Part shown: positions 54,770 through 64,000 of the stretch, piece after piece
Position numbering within the stretch: the first letter of the stretch is position 1
Layout of the letters: every line of letters begins with the position of its first letter
From: Bacteroidota bacterium
GTDB lineage: Bacteria; Bacteroidota; Bacteroidia; Chitinophagales; Chitinophagaceae
NCBI GenBank assembly: GCA_023437225.1
Contig: JAEZGS010000027.1
Span: 1-64,000, forward strand
Direction of reading: 5' to 3'
Length of the DNA stretch: 64,000 bases
Notes under the pieces: model-generated
Told to the model about the DNA's origin: nothing
What the model saw: the letters and a program-made list of their open reading frames with translations, nothing else
Databases searched by the model: none
Made by a program: the position numbers and the translations under genes

Positions 54770-57358
54770 ATGAGAATTGATATGAAGAGGATTTATTGTC
54801 TGACTGTGACGGCATTGTGCCTGCTGATTGGCAGTTACGGATTTTCTCAGAAAGTGTATTTCATAGATGGATATCATGGTGGTGTTTATGGACATTATCC
54901 GAAACAGTATACACGTTATCTGCTCGAAACTCTCGAGAAACATCCCGACTGGAAGATCAACATCGAGATAGAACCGGAAACATGGGATTCGGTAAAGTTG
55001 AAGGAGCCGGAAAATTATCGGGCATTTCAACAAAAAATTGCCGACCAGTCAGCCAGTTCGCAGATTGAATACGTGAACCCTGCTTACGGGCAGGGATACC
55101 TGTTCAATATTAATGGAGAAAGTATTGTTCGGCAGTTTTCTTATGGAATTAAGAAATTGAACGAGCACTTTCCAAATGTTGGTTTTACTACTTACTCATC
55201 GGAAGAACCTTGCTTCACCAGTTCATTACCGAGAATATTACAATCTTTTGGATTTAAGTATGCGTCACTGAAGAATCCTAATACCTGCTGGGGAGGCTAT
55301 ACACGTGCATTTGGTGGCGAATTGATTAACTGGGTAGGGCCCGATGGAACGAAATTACTGACAGTACCGAGGTATGAAGTAGAAGCGCTCGATCCACATT
55401 CCACCTGGCAGACCATCGCCTCTACAAATTCTACAAGATATCTCGATGCTGCTTTTAATGCAGGTATATCCAAACCTGTCGGAATGTGTTTGCAGGATGC
55501 AGGCTGGAAGAACGGTCCATGGCTTGGTAACGCCTCACGTAAGTATCCTACAGAATACATCACATGGCGAAATTATTTCAATTTGCTTGACGGACAACAG
55601 CCCGGGGCTGATTGGAAGTTCAGCCAGGAAGATGTTCAGGTGAGCCTTGTCTGGGGTGCGCAGGTGTTGCAGAAAATTGCAAGGCAGGTAAGACATTCGG
55701 AGAACCGAATCATTGCAGCAGAAACTCTGAGTGCATTGTCGGCCATCTATGGCAATAGGCCTGTAAAGCAGGAGCGGTTTGATGAGGCGTGGCGTAACCT
55801 GTTGCTTGCACAACATCATGATTGTTGGATCGTACCGTATAATGGAAGCAAAGGCAACACATGGATTGATAAGGTTGGAGTGTGGACGGGTGTCACAAAT
55901 TCGATTGCCGATTCATCTATTAACGCAGCGATCGACCTCCTTTCAAAGGACGATAAGGGAAACGAAAAATTCATTCGTGTATTTAATTCGCTTGCACAAC
56001 AACGTGAAGAATGGGTGCAAGTATCTGTTCCATCGCATGTGGGTTTTGACAATTTTGCAATTACGGACATGAAGGGCCGAACGATGGCGTATCAAAAATT
56101 GAATGACACAACAGTTGTATTTCGTGCAACAGTTCCCGCAGCAGGATACAGTACGTACCAGTTAGTTTCAAAAAAGAAGCCTAATGCCCAGCACACAAGT
56201 GGCCTTGTAACGAAACAAAACAATGGCACTTATAATATTGAAACAGATCATTACCGGTTAACAATTGATCCATCGAAAGGAGGTGCGATCACAAGCCTTG
56301 TTGCAAAGAAACTAGGAAACAAAGAATTCGTTGATGTCCACAATGCGAGATCTTTCAATGAACTCCGCGGTTATTTTTTTCGCGACAGCGCATTTCGCTC
56401 CAGCACGGAAAACACGGCCGACGTTGTAGTTAAGTCTGACGGTTCTGGCTTATGCATAATTGAGATCCATGGCAAGATCAGTGAACACCCTTTTACGCAG
56501 GTGCTTACGCTTCGTATTGGCGATCCGGTTATTGATGTGGCTTTGAACATTAACTGGAAAAAAAATGTAGGAATTGGTGACGCTTACAAACAGTCTGGAG
56601 GTTTTGATTTCAAAGATTATCGTAAAGCATTTTACGACGACAGCATGAAGTTGCAAACGTTTTTCCCTGCAGCTCTTGATGGACAATCCATATACAAGGA
56701 CGCACCATTTGATGTAACAAAAAGTACGCTGTCGAACACCTTTTTTCAAACATGGGACAGTATAAAGAACAACATCATCCTCAATTGGGTTGATGTGATG
56801 GATAAGAAAGAAGAATATGGTATGGCGATTTTTTCCGACCATACCACCAGTTACGGCCATGGCGAAAATTATCCGCTGTCACTTATCACTCAATATTCAG
56901 GCGTCGGCCTTTGGGGAAGAAGTTACAGTATAACCGAACCAACAAGTTTACGATATGCGATTGTTCCTCATGAGAGACGATGGGATAAAGCAAGGCTTTG
57001 GTCGATGAACAGCAGGTGGAACACGCCTTTGATGGGAACATTATTAAGTGAGTCTATCCGTTCAACAGATGTTGAACGATCTCTTGTTCGGTTTAGCGGC
57101 AATACGATTGAGTTATCAGCGATGTATATGGACGATAAGGACCTGGTGGTTCGATGTTTCAATGCGTCGCCGGATGGAACAACGCAAAAGTTGATATTCG
57201 ATGGCACAGCAGATAAGGTAGTTGAAGAAGAAATGAACGGTGTTGTTGTTAAAGATTTAGAGAGAAGAGTCGCTAAGAATAAAACGACAATAGCGATCAG
57301 CATGCCGAAGTTCGGCATAACAACGATACGACTTACCAATTTCAAAGGATCGCATTGA
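54770..57358 (+). CDS. GH38-like alpha-mannosidase
   Basis: 862 residues; ATG 54782 (MKRIYCLTVTALC) is an alternative start giving a cleaner signal peptide ending GFSQ. The N-terminal domain has VYFIDGYHGGVYGHYP, IEPETWD and LLLAQHHDCWIVPYN, the last matching the QHHD motif of GH38. Acidic residues in IEPETW and LQDAGWK are active-site candidates, which I cannot place with certainty. The C-terminal part is beta-rich, as in the mannosidase C-terminal domains. It should trim alpha-mannose in the periplasm. It lies between the Sus block and three GH92 genes. Confidence 0.85.
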   Translation: MRIDMKRIYCLTVTALCLLIGSYGFSQKVYFIDGYHGGVYGHYPKQYTRYLLETLEKHPDWKINIEIEPETWDSVKLKEPENYRAFQQKIADQSASSQIEYVNPAYGQGYLFNINGESIVRQFSYGIKKLNEHFPNVGFTTYSSEEPCFTSSLPRILQSFGFKYASLKNPNTCWGGYTRAFGGELINWVGPDGTKLLTVPRYEVEALDPHSTWQTIASTNSTRYLDAAFNAGISKPVGMCLQDAGWKNGPWLGNASRKYPTEYITWRNYFNLLDGQQPGADWKFSQEDVQVSLVWGAQVLQKIARQVRHSENRIIAAETLSALSAIYGNRPVKQERFDEAWRNLLLAQHHDCWIVPYNGSKGNTWIDKVGVWTGVTNSIADSSINAAIDLLSKDDKGNEKFIRVFNSLAQQREEWVQVSVPSHVGFDNFAITDMKGRTMAYQKLNDTTVVFRATVPAAGYSTYQLVSKKKPNAQHTSGLVTKQNNGTYNIETDHYRLTIDPSKGGAITSLVAKKLGNKEFVDVHNARSFNELRGYFFRDSAFRSSTENTADVVVKSDGSGLCIIEIHGKISEHPFTQVLTLRIGDPVIDVALNINWKKNVGIGDAYKQSGGFDFKDYRKAFYDDSMKLQTFFPAALDGQSIYKDAPFDVTKSTLSNTFFQTWDSIKNNIILNWVDVMDKKEEYGMAIFSDHTTSYGHGENYPLSLITQYSGVGLWGRSYSITEPTSLRYAIVPHERRWDKARLWSMNSRWNTPLMGTLLSESIRSTDVERSLVRFSGNTIELSAMYMDDKDLVVRCFNASPDGTTQKLIFDGTADKVVEEEMNGVVVKDLERRVAKNKTTIAISMPKFGITTIRLTNFKGSH

Positions 57359-57384
57359 AGTGCGCTCCCTATAAAATTTTTGAA

Positions 57385-59721
57385 ATGAAAAACTATTCAC
57401 TGGGAGTACTTCTGTTACTTGCTATTGCATGTAGTCCAACAGCACAAGAGAAGAGTACTGCGTCTAAAAAAACGCCCGCACAATATGTAAATCCGTTCAT
57501 CGGTGCAAGTACAAGCGTCGGCGATGCCGGCATCTATCACGGGTTAGGTAAAACATTCCCGGGTGCTGCAACGCCTTTTGGATTGGTACAATTAAGTCCG
57601 AACACCATAACCGGTGGAGATAACGGTTCGGGATATAGCTACGAACACACAAGCATCGAAGGGTTCGCATTCACACAAATGAGTGGTGTTGGTTGGTTTG
57701 GTGAGTTGGGTAATTTCCTTGTTATGCCAACGGGAGGAACCTTCTATCCAAACTCAGGCAGGATGGGTAAACCAGAACCCGGTTATCGTTCAAAATATGA
57801 TAAGAAGTCTGAGAAGGCAAGTGCCGGCTATTATTCAGTTCAATTGACTGATCATAATATTAAAGCAGAGCTTACAGCAGCTCCACATTCCGGCATCATG
57901 CGTTTTACTTTTCCAAAGAATGATCAGTCGCGCATCCAGGTTGACCTCGCACGGAGAGTGGGAGGTACTGCCGTCAGGCAATATGTGAAATTGGTGGATT
58001 CCAATACCATCGAGGGTTGGATAAGATGCACACCGGAAGGTGGAGGATGGGGCAACGGTGATGGTAAAGCCGATTACACGGTCTACTACTATGCTCAATT
58101 AAGCAAGCCAATAAAAACCTTTGGAGTTTGGACCGCTAACATTCCGGATACGGCCGACAGACATCGTGAATCGGTAACAGGTGATAAATATCAACAATGG
58201 ATCGCCGCATCAAAACGAATAGACAACGTTCGTGAGTATGAAGGAAAGCATATTGGTTTCTTCACTGAATTTCCAACATCAGACAATGAAGAAGTTTTGC
58301 TTAAGGCCGGTATTTCCTTTACCAATCTCGAGGGTGCAAGGCAAAATCTTCAGTCGGAGATCAGCGATTGGGATTTTAATAAAGTGCGAAACAATGCACA
58401 GGCTTTGTGGAATGATGCTTTAAGTAAGATGTCTGTAACAGGTGGATCCGAAGAAGAGAAAACTGTTTTCTATACTGCGCTTTATCATACTATGATCGAT
58501 CCGCGTTCCATGCAGGATGTGAATGGAAACTACTTTGGTGGCGACAAGAAAGTCCATAAAGGTGCTGATTTTAGTCGCCGCACCATATTCAGTGGATGGG
58601 ATGTGTTTAGAAGCCAGATGCCATTGCAGACAGTCATCAATCCTTCAGTAGTGAATGATCTTGTGAATTCTCTTGTTGCATTGGGCGATGAGAGTGGAAA
58701 GGAATACCTGGAACGATGGGAATTGCTGAACGCATACACAGGATGTATGATTGGTAATCCTGCAATACCGGTGATCGCCGACGCTTATGCGAAAGGCATT
58801 CGGAATTACGACGTGGAAAAAGCATATCGCTATGCCGTAAATACAACTGAAAGAATGGGAAATAACTCTGCAGGGTTTGCATATGAACCATTTGGAATAT
58901 CGAGCACATTGGAATTTGCGTTCTCAGAAAGTTGTCTGGCTGATCTTGCTGGGGCATTGGGTAAGAAAGATGATGAGGCGAAGTACAGGAAGTGGTCGCT
59001 GAGTTATAAGAACATTTTTGATACTGCAACAGGATGGTTTCGTCCGCGAATGAAAGACGGCAGTTGGCAGCCAATGCCTGAAGAAGGTCGCCTAAAGCAA
59101 TGGTATGGCTCTATAGAATGCAATCCGTATCAACAAGGTTGGTTTGTGCCTCACGATGTTGATGGTATGGTTGCGCTCATGGGAGGAAGGGAAAAAGTGA
59201 TCGCAGACCTTGAAAACTTTTTTGGAAAGGCGCCTGAAGACATGATGTGGAATGATTACTATAATCATGCAAATGAACCGGTGCATCATGTTCCCTTTTT
59301 ATTCAATCGTGTAGGTGCGCCATGGCTTACACAAAAATGGACACGCGAAATATGCAGAAGGGCATATAAAAATTCTGTAGAGGGACTTGTAGGAAATGAA
59401 GATGTTGGTCAAATGTCTGCCTGGTATGTGTTGGCTGCATCTGGATTTCACCCTGTGGCTCCGGGAAGTACCAGGTATGAGATCACAAGTCCGGTTTTCA
59501 ATAAGATCGAAATACAACTTGATAAGCAATACGCAAGTGGCAAAACATTCACTATCGCCGCCACTAACAATTCGCCGGAGAACATTTACATACAAAGTGC
59601 AAAGTTAAACGGTAAGCCATACGATAAGTGTTTCATTGATCACAGCGACATTATAAAAGGCGGTTCGCTGGAACTTGTAATGGGACCGAATCCGAATAAA
59701 GAATTCGGAATTGAGAAATGA
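57385..59721 (+). CDS. GH92 alpha-mannosidase (first of three)
   Basis: 778 residues from ATG 57385 (MKNYSLGVLLLLAIAC, lipoprotein Cys16); the frame upstream starts with TTG and overlaps the GH38 gene. N-terminal beta-sandwich about 30-260 (VNPFIGAS, PGAATPFGLVQLSPNT, GFAFTQMSGVGW), then the (alpha/alpha)6 catalytic domain with MIDPRSMQDVNG, GWDVFRSQMPL, IECNPYQQGWFVPHDVDGMVALMGG, NEPVHHVPFLFNRVGAPW and GNEDVGQMSAWYVLAASGFHPV. GH92 enzymes are Ca-dependent inverting exo-alpha-mannosidases. The Glu in IECNPYQ matches the general-acid position. It is possibly outer-membrane anchored, unlike the other two. Confidence 0.93.
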   Translation: MKNYSLGVLLLLAIACSPTAQEKSTASKKTPAQYVNPFIGASTSVGDAGIYHGLGKTFPGAATPFGLVQLSPNTITGGDNGSGYSYEHTSIEGFAFTQMSGVGWFGELGNFLVMPTGGTFYPNSGRMGKPEPGYRSKYDKKSEKASAGYYSVQLTDHNIKAELTAAPHSGIMRFTFPKNDQSRIQVDLARRVGGTAVRQYVKLVDSNTIEGWIRCTPEGGGWGNGDGKADYTVYYYAQLSKPIKTFGVWTANIPDTADRHRESVTGDKYQQWIAASKRIDNVREYEGKHIGFFTEFPTSDNEEVLLKAGISFTNLEGARQNLQSEISDWDFNKVRNNAQALWNDALSKMSVTGGSEEEKTVFYTALYHTMIDPRSMQDVNGNYFGGDKKVHKGADFSRRTIFSGWDVFRSQMPLQTVINPSVVNDLVNSLVALGDESGKEYLERWELLNAYTGCMIGNPAIPVIADAYAKGIRNYDVEKAYRYAVNTTERMGNNSAGFAYEPFGISSTLEFAFSESCLADLAGALGKKDDEAKYRKWSLSYKNIFDTATGWFRPRMKDGSWQPMPEEGRLKQWYGSIECNPYQQGWFVPHDVDGMVALMGGREKVIADLENFFGKAPEDMMWNDYYNHANEPVHHVPFLFNRVGAPWLTQKWTREICRRAYKNSVEGLVGNEDVGQMSAWYVLAASGFHPVAPGSTRYEITSPVFNKIEIQLDKQYASGKTFTIAATNNSPENIYIQSAKLNGKPYDKCFIDHSDIIKGGSLELVMGPNPNKEFGIEK

Positions 59722-59757
59722 GAATTGGAAAAGGAATTGAAAATCTGAATTGAGCTC

Positions 59758-62031
59758 ATGAGAATCATAACATTACTGGCAGTTCTTATCGCATCGTTGA
59801 ATTGCGGCGCTCAGGGCCTGGACCTGGTCAGGTATGTAAATACTCTCCAGGGTACTAACAGCAGCTTTGAATTGTCGGCAGGCAATACTTATCCTACAAT
59901 CGCATTGCCTTTTGCGATGAATGCATGGAGCGCACAGACGGGAAAGAACGGCGATGGCTGGAAATATAAATATTCTGAGAAGACCATCAGGGGGTTTGGA
60001 CAAACACATCAATGCAGTCCGTGGATGAACGATTACGGGGTGTTTACATTAATGCCAGTTACCGGCCAGTTAATTGTTGATGAAAATAAGCGAGCCTCTG
60101 AATTCGATCATCGTAATGAGTCGGGTAAACCAAATCACTATTCAGTAAAATTCAATAACGGAATTCAAACTCAAATTGCGCCTACTGAGAGGGGAAGTCA
60201 TTTTAAATTTTCATTTCCCCGGAAAGCCGCATCTTATGTGGTTTTGGACGGATACACAAAACTTAGTGGCGTGTCCATTGACCCGTCAACAAGAACGATC
60301 ACGGGCTTCGTGAACAACGGTTCTTTCGTTCCTAATGGCTTTAGGAACTATTTTATTATCGTTTTTGATAAGCCTTTTAAGAGTTATGGTACATGGGACA
60401 ACGTAAACAATGTAACGGTTGCAGGTAAGGACAGTGCCGAAGGCAAGGGGGTTGGTGCCTTCGTGCAATTTGCAGATGGTAGTAATGTACAGGCAAAGAT
60501 CGCGTCTTCATATATCAGCATCGAGCAGGCAAAGGTCACATTGCAGCGTGAGCTTGGTAAACATGCTTCGTTTGAACAGACACGCGATGCGGCTTATAAA
60601 GTATGGAACGATCTTCTGAATCGCGTGCTCGTTGAAGGCGGTACCGAAGAAGAGAAAGCTACATTTTACTCCTGCCTGTTTCGCGCCAATCTTTTTTCGC
60701 ATCAATTCTTTGAGTACGATAAAAATGGCAAGCCTGTTTATTACAGTCCTTACGACGGAAAGATCCACGAAGGATACATGTACACCGACAATGGTTTTTG
60801 GGATACGTTTCGTTCGCAGTTTCCTTTAACGAACATATTGCATCCTACGATGCAGGGCCGTTATATGCAGGCATTGCTCGATGCGCAAAAACAATGCGGC
60901 TGGCTGCCTTCATGGTCAGCACCGTCGGAAACCGGGGGCATGCTCGGCAATCATGCCATATCACTTCTTGCAGACGCATGGGCAAAAGGTATAAGAACAT
61001 TCAGTCCCGATTCAGCACTCAAAGCTTACTATCATGAAGCTACAAACAAAGGCCCGTGGGGTGGGGCTAACGGTAGAGCAGGCTGGAAGGAATACTATCA
61101 AATGGGTTTTGTGCCCTACCCAATTTCTGAAGGTTCAACGGCACAAACTCTTGAGTATGCTTACGATGATTTTTGTGCTTACAACCTGGCGAAGATGACA
61201 GGTAATCACTTTTATCAGGACGTGTTTGCAAGGCAAATGTATAATTACCGAAACGTGTTTGATACCGTTACAAAGTTCATGCGCGGTCGCATGACCAATG
61301 GCGAATGGACACCAAACTTCAATCCTTACATGTGGGGCGGTCCATATACCGAGGGAAACGCCTGGCACTATAACTGGTCAGTGTTTCATGATGTTCAGGG
61401 TTTGATCGACCTGACAGGAGGAAACAAACAATTTATTGATAAGATCGATTCTGTTTTCAATGCTCCTGATTCCGTACATGTTGGCACTTATCGTATGATG
61501 ATACATGAAATGACTGAGATGGTAAATGGTGGGTTTGGTCAATACGCTCATGGCAATCAGCCGATCCAACATTTGATCTATTTGTACAGTTATGCCGGTG
61601 AACCGTGGAAAACACAGAAGCGTATTCGCGAAGTGATGAGCCGACTTTATAATTCCTCTGAGAATGGTTACCCAGGAGATGAAGACCAGGGCGGAATGTC
61701 ATCGTGGTATGTGTTAAGTGCTATGGGCATCTATAGTGTTTGTCCTGGAACAGATCAATATGTTTTAGGGAGCCCCGTTTTCAATAAGATAACCATCACA
61801 CTTGAAAACGGAAAAAGGTTCATCATCGAAGCTAAGAATAACAATAAAGAAAATGTCTTCATACAATCTGCTTCGTTGAATGGACAGGTTCATTCAAAGA
61901 ACTGGATCAGTTACGCTGATATCAATAATGGCGGAAAGCTTGTTCTTGAGATGCGTAATACGCCAAACAAAGAACGCGGAATTAATGATGAAGACAAACC
62001 TTTTTCACTTTCAAAGGATGAATTAAGATGA
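59758..62031 (+). CDS. GH92 alpha-mannosidase (second of three)
   Basis: 757 residues, signal peptide ending CGAQ (no lipobox). Beta-sandwich domain with VNTLQGTNSSFELSAGNTYPTIALPFAMNAWSAQ, then the catalytic domain with FWDTFRSQFPL, TEGNAWHYNWSVFHDVQGLIDLTGG (general-acid Glu in TEGN), HGNQPIQHLIYLYSYAGEPW and GDEDQGGMSSWYVLSAMGIYSVCPG. The substrate-region motif GNQPIQH differs from NEPVHH in the first paralogue, which suggests another linkage preference. It starts 36 bp after the first GH92 gene and overlaps the start of the third by four bases (ATGA). Confidence 0.94.
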   Translation: MRIITLLAVLIASLNCGAQGLDLVRYVNTLQGTNSSFELSAGNTYPTIALPFAMNAWSAQTGKNGDGWKYKYSEKTIRGFGQTHQCSPWMNDYGVFTLMPVTGQLIVDENKRASEFDHRNESGKPNHYSVKFNNGIQTQIAPTERGSHFKFSFPRKAASYVVLDGYTKLSGVSIDPSTRTITGFVNNGSFVPNGFRNYFIIVFDKPFKSYGTWDNVNNVTVAGKDSAEGKGVGAFVQFADGSNVQAKIASSYISIEQAKVTLQRELGKHASFEQTRDAAYKVWNDLLNRVLVEGGTEEEKATFYSCLFRANLFSHQFFEYDKNGKPVYYSPYDGKIHEGYMYTDNGFWDTFRSQFPLTNILHPTMQGRYMQALLDAQKQCGWLPSWSAPSETGGMLGNHAISLLADAWAKGIRTFSPDSALKAYYHEATNKGPWGGANGRAGWKEYYQMGFVPYPISEGSTAQTLEYAYDDFCAYNLAKMTGNHFYQDVFARQMYNYRNVFDTVTKFMRGRMTNGEWTPNFNPYMWGGPYTEGNAWHYNWSVFHDVQGLIDLTGGNKQFIDKIDSVFNAPDSVHVGTYRMMIHEMTEMVNGGFGQYAHGNQPIQHLIYLYSYAGEPWKTQKRIREVMSRLYNSSENGYPGDEDQGGMSSWYVLSAMGIYSVCPGTDQYVLGSPVFNKITITLENGKRFIIEAKNNNKENVFIQSASLNGQVHSKNWISYADINNGGKLVLEMRNTPNKERGINDEDKPFSLSKDELR

Positions 62032-64000
62032 TTGGATTAAGAAGTAAGATGGCATCGATCGCTGTGATGTTTTTGTTTCTCACCGAAGCTTCCGCACAGG
62101 TTGTTGATTATGCTTCGCTGGTGAATACGCAAATTGGCAATAAGGGTAAAGGTGCAAGAAAAGAAGAAGCTTATTTAGAGGCGGGTTATACATTTCCGGG
62201 TGCAACATATCCTTTTGGAATGGTACAATTCACACCAACTTATTTTCATCCAAATAAAGGGTTCGTAGTAAACCAAATGAGTGGCGCGGGCTGCGAGCAT
62301 ATGGGTAATTTTCCAACGTTGCCCCTCGAAGGCGTACTTAAAAGCTCACCCAACGATATGCTGGGATTGAATACGCAACTCGATATTCAAACATCGCAGG
62401 CTGGGTTTTTCAAAGCCAGTGCTGGTAACGTGGAATGTAATCTGACAGTCACCCCAAGAACGGGTATGGCCTTGTACCGATTTTCCGGTTCTACAAAAGT
62501 TGCCACGATATTGATTGGCTCGGGCGCTAATGGCACAAAGATCAATGATGCATTTATAAAGATCACGGGCGACGCCAGTTGCGAAGGATATGCCGATGGG
62601 GGCGAGTTTTGCGGATCACCTGTTGATTATAAAGTGTATTTCGTTGCTGAGTTCGATACTCCGTTCAAATCGCATGGAACCTGGAAAGGAAATGAACTTA
62701 GAAAGAATGCTGATACAGTTAGTGGTGCTGCATCAGGTGCATGGTTTCAATTTAATGTGAAACGAAACAAGACGATTCAATATAAGTTTGCCATCTCCTA
62801 TGTATCCATCGAAAATGCCCGGGAAAACCTCAAAGCAGAAAATGCCGGATGGAACTTTGAAGATGTCCGCGCAAACACTGTTGCTGAATGGAATAAATAT
62901 CTTGGTCGCATTGAAGCAAAGGGCAGCACACCGGATCATACCACACAATTTTATACGCATTTCTATCATACACTTCTTCATCCAAATGTCTGCAGCGATG
63001 TTAATGGCGACTATGTTGGTGGTGACCACAAAGTGCATAAGACAATCGGTGAATATTATACCGGTTTCAGTAACTGGGATACGTACCGGACACAGGTGCA
63101 ATTGATAGCTATGTTATTCCCCGAAAGAACCAGTGCTATCATGAATTCGATCATCGACTTTGCAAAGCGCAGTGGTGGCGGTTTTCCGCGATGGGTGCTT
63201 GCAGATACTGAAACGGGTATCATGCAGGGAGATCCAACATCTCTGCTCGTTGCGAATGCCTATGCATTCGGTGCACAACAATTTGATGTGGAAGCGGCGT
63301 TGCAGACGATGCGCAAGGGTGCTGAAGTTCCGGGAACGAGATCGCAGAAGTACGAGACAAGACAACATCTACAACAATATCTCGATAAAGGATACATGCA
63401 TGCTTCCATGCAACTGGAATACGCATCAGCGGATTTTGCGATAGGTAAGTTTGCAAAACAGGCCTTCAACGATGATGCGTTGTATCAGAACTATCTGCAT
63501 CGCTCGCAGTCGTGGAAGAATCTTTTTAATCCGAAAACAGGCTGGTTGCAATCACGCCATGATGATGGAAGCTGGAAGAAGTATGATGAAGACTGGCGTG
63601 AGGCTTCTCACAAAAATTATTTCTGGATGATCCCGCACAATCTGAAGGCGTTGGTTGACCTTATTGGCGGTAAAGCGGCCGCCGAGAAAAGACTGGATAG
63701 TTTTTTTGTGCGATTGGATGGCTCCTATCACCAGGAGTGGTTTGCATCGGGGAATGAACCGGATTTCCAGGTGCCGTGGATCTATAACTGGATCGGCCGC
63801 CCTTCAAAAACGCAGCATCTTGTTAAGCGCATCATACGTGAGCAGTACAGCAATCGCCCCAACGGCCTTCCCGGGAACGACGACATGGGCGCAATGGGCG
63901 CCTGGTATGTGTTTGCCAACATCGGACTTTATCCTGTTGTGCCGGCTGAACCAGGCTTCTCCATCAACAGTCCGTCATTTCCCGAAATAGTGATTCATCT
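62028..64000 (+). CDS. GH92 alpha-mannosidase (third of three), cut by window end
   Basis: The frame is open from ATG 62028 to the end, 657 codons without a stop, so the C-terminus is missing. Signal peptide ending ASAQ. N-terminal domain: VNTQIGNKGKGARKEEAYLEAGYTFPGATYPFGMVQF, MSGAGCEHMGNFPTLPLEG. Catalytic domain: NWDTYRTQVQLIAMLF, FPRWVLADTETGIMQGDPTS, WREASHKNYFWMIPHNLKALVDLIGG, SGNEPDFQVPWIYNWIGRP and GNDDMGAMGAWYVFANIGLYPVVP. It is the most divergent of the three: WREASHKNY replaces EGN-type general-acid loop. The overlap with the second gene shows it belongs to the same operon, which probably continues past the window. Confidence 0.92.
   Translation, partial: MIGLRSKMASIAVMFLFLTEASAQVVDYASLVNTQIGNKGKGARKEEAYLEAGYTFPGATYPFGMVQFTPTYFHPNKGFVVNQMSGAGCEHMGNFPTLPLEGVLKSSPNDMLGLNTQLDIQTSQAGFFKASAGNVECNLTVTPRTGMALYRFSGSTKVATILIGSGANGTKINDAFIKITGDASCEGYADGGEFCGSPVDYKVYFVAEFDTPFKSHGTWKGNELRKNADTVSGAASGAWFQFNVKRNKTIQYKFAISYVSIENARENLKAENAGWNFEDVRANTVAEWNKYLGRIEAKGSTPDHTTQFYTHFYHTLLHPNVCSDVNGDYVGGDHKVHKTIGEYYTGFSNWDTYRTQVQLIAMLFPERTSAIMNSIIDFAKRSGGGFPRWVLADTETGIMQGDPTSLLVANAYAFGAQQFDVEAALQTMRKGAEVPGTRSQKYETRQHLQQYLDKGYMHASMQLEYASADFAIGKFAKQAFNDDALYQNYLHRSQSWKNLFNPKTGWLQSRHDDGSWKKYDEDWREASHKNYFWMIPHNLKALVDLIGGKAAAEKRLDSFFVRLDGSYHQEWFASGNEPDFQVPWIYNWIGRPSKTQHLVKRIIREQYSNRPNGLPGNDDMGAMGAWYVFANIGLYPVVPAEPGFSINSPSFPEIVIH

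Noticed and set aside
57355..57384. TTG-initiated start of the first GH92 gene
   Set aside because: It overlaps the GH38 stop, and ATG 57385 gives a proper lipoprotein signal.

Overview
The window looks like a chromosomal segment of a Bacteroidota bacterium, most likely a Chitinophagaceae-type soil or plant-associated polysaccharide degrader. The evidence is SusC/SusD outer-membrane pairs, propeller (Reg_prop/Y_Y_Y) sensor kinases, LytS/LytTR systems, DUF6377 and OMP_b-brl_3 families, A-rich leaders without Shine-Dalgarno sites, and several TAnnTTTG-like -7 promoter elements. No rRNA, tRNA, CRISPR array, transposase or phage gene was found. The only gene-free stretch over 300 bp is 1-459, which is filled by tandem repeats.

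Layout. 1-349: two families of short tandem repeats. 460-3990 (+): operon of a cytochrome c lipoprotein, two LytS-type kinases and one LytTR regulator, meeting a convergent propeller kinase (4003-7089, -). 7201-12858: glycosyltransferase, two lipoproteins, an NADP-dependent oxidoreductase behind a perfect 16-bp palindrome, and a TonB-dependent receptor. 12859-18399 (-): an isolated 1846-residue protein of unknown function. 18620-24187 (+): a LytS/LytTR pair, a TonB-type barrel whose promoter shares a putative LytTR site with the pair's own promoter, and a CvpA-CAP fusion. 24289-29094 (+): a stressosome-type RsbR-RsbS-RsbT module that runs into a HATPase-PP2C phosphatase, a PAS histidine kinase with an extra N-terminal anti-sigma-like domain, and a lone receiver. 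29143-35443 (+): a DUF6377 regulator and two GH3 glycosidases. 35454-39209 (-): DUF305 lipoprotein, small barrel, LLM flavin oxidoreductase and an Lgt-like membrane protein.

38079-64000 is a polysaccharide-utilisation locus. On the minus strand lie a propeller histidine kinase and an AraC-type response regulator, the two halves of a hybrid two-component system kept as separate overlapping genes, followed by the Lgt-like gene. Divergently, on the plus strand, is a tightly spaced operon: SusD, DUF5004, DUF4961, SusC, SusD, SusC, GH38, and three GH92 genes, the last cut by the window end. GH38 plus several GH92 points to import and degradation of an alpha-mannoside such as fungal mannan or high-mannose N-glycan.

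Most notable for follow-up: the 1846-residue protein; the 21-bp-period TTTGTCGC direct repeats placed 30-31 bp before two promoters; perfect inverted repeats upstream of the rsb operon, the GH3 operon and a barrel gene; the stressosome-to-histidine-kinase wiring; and the scrambled SusC/SusD order in the mannan locus.
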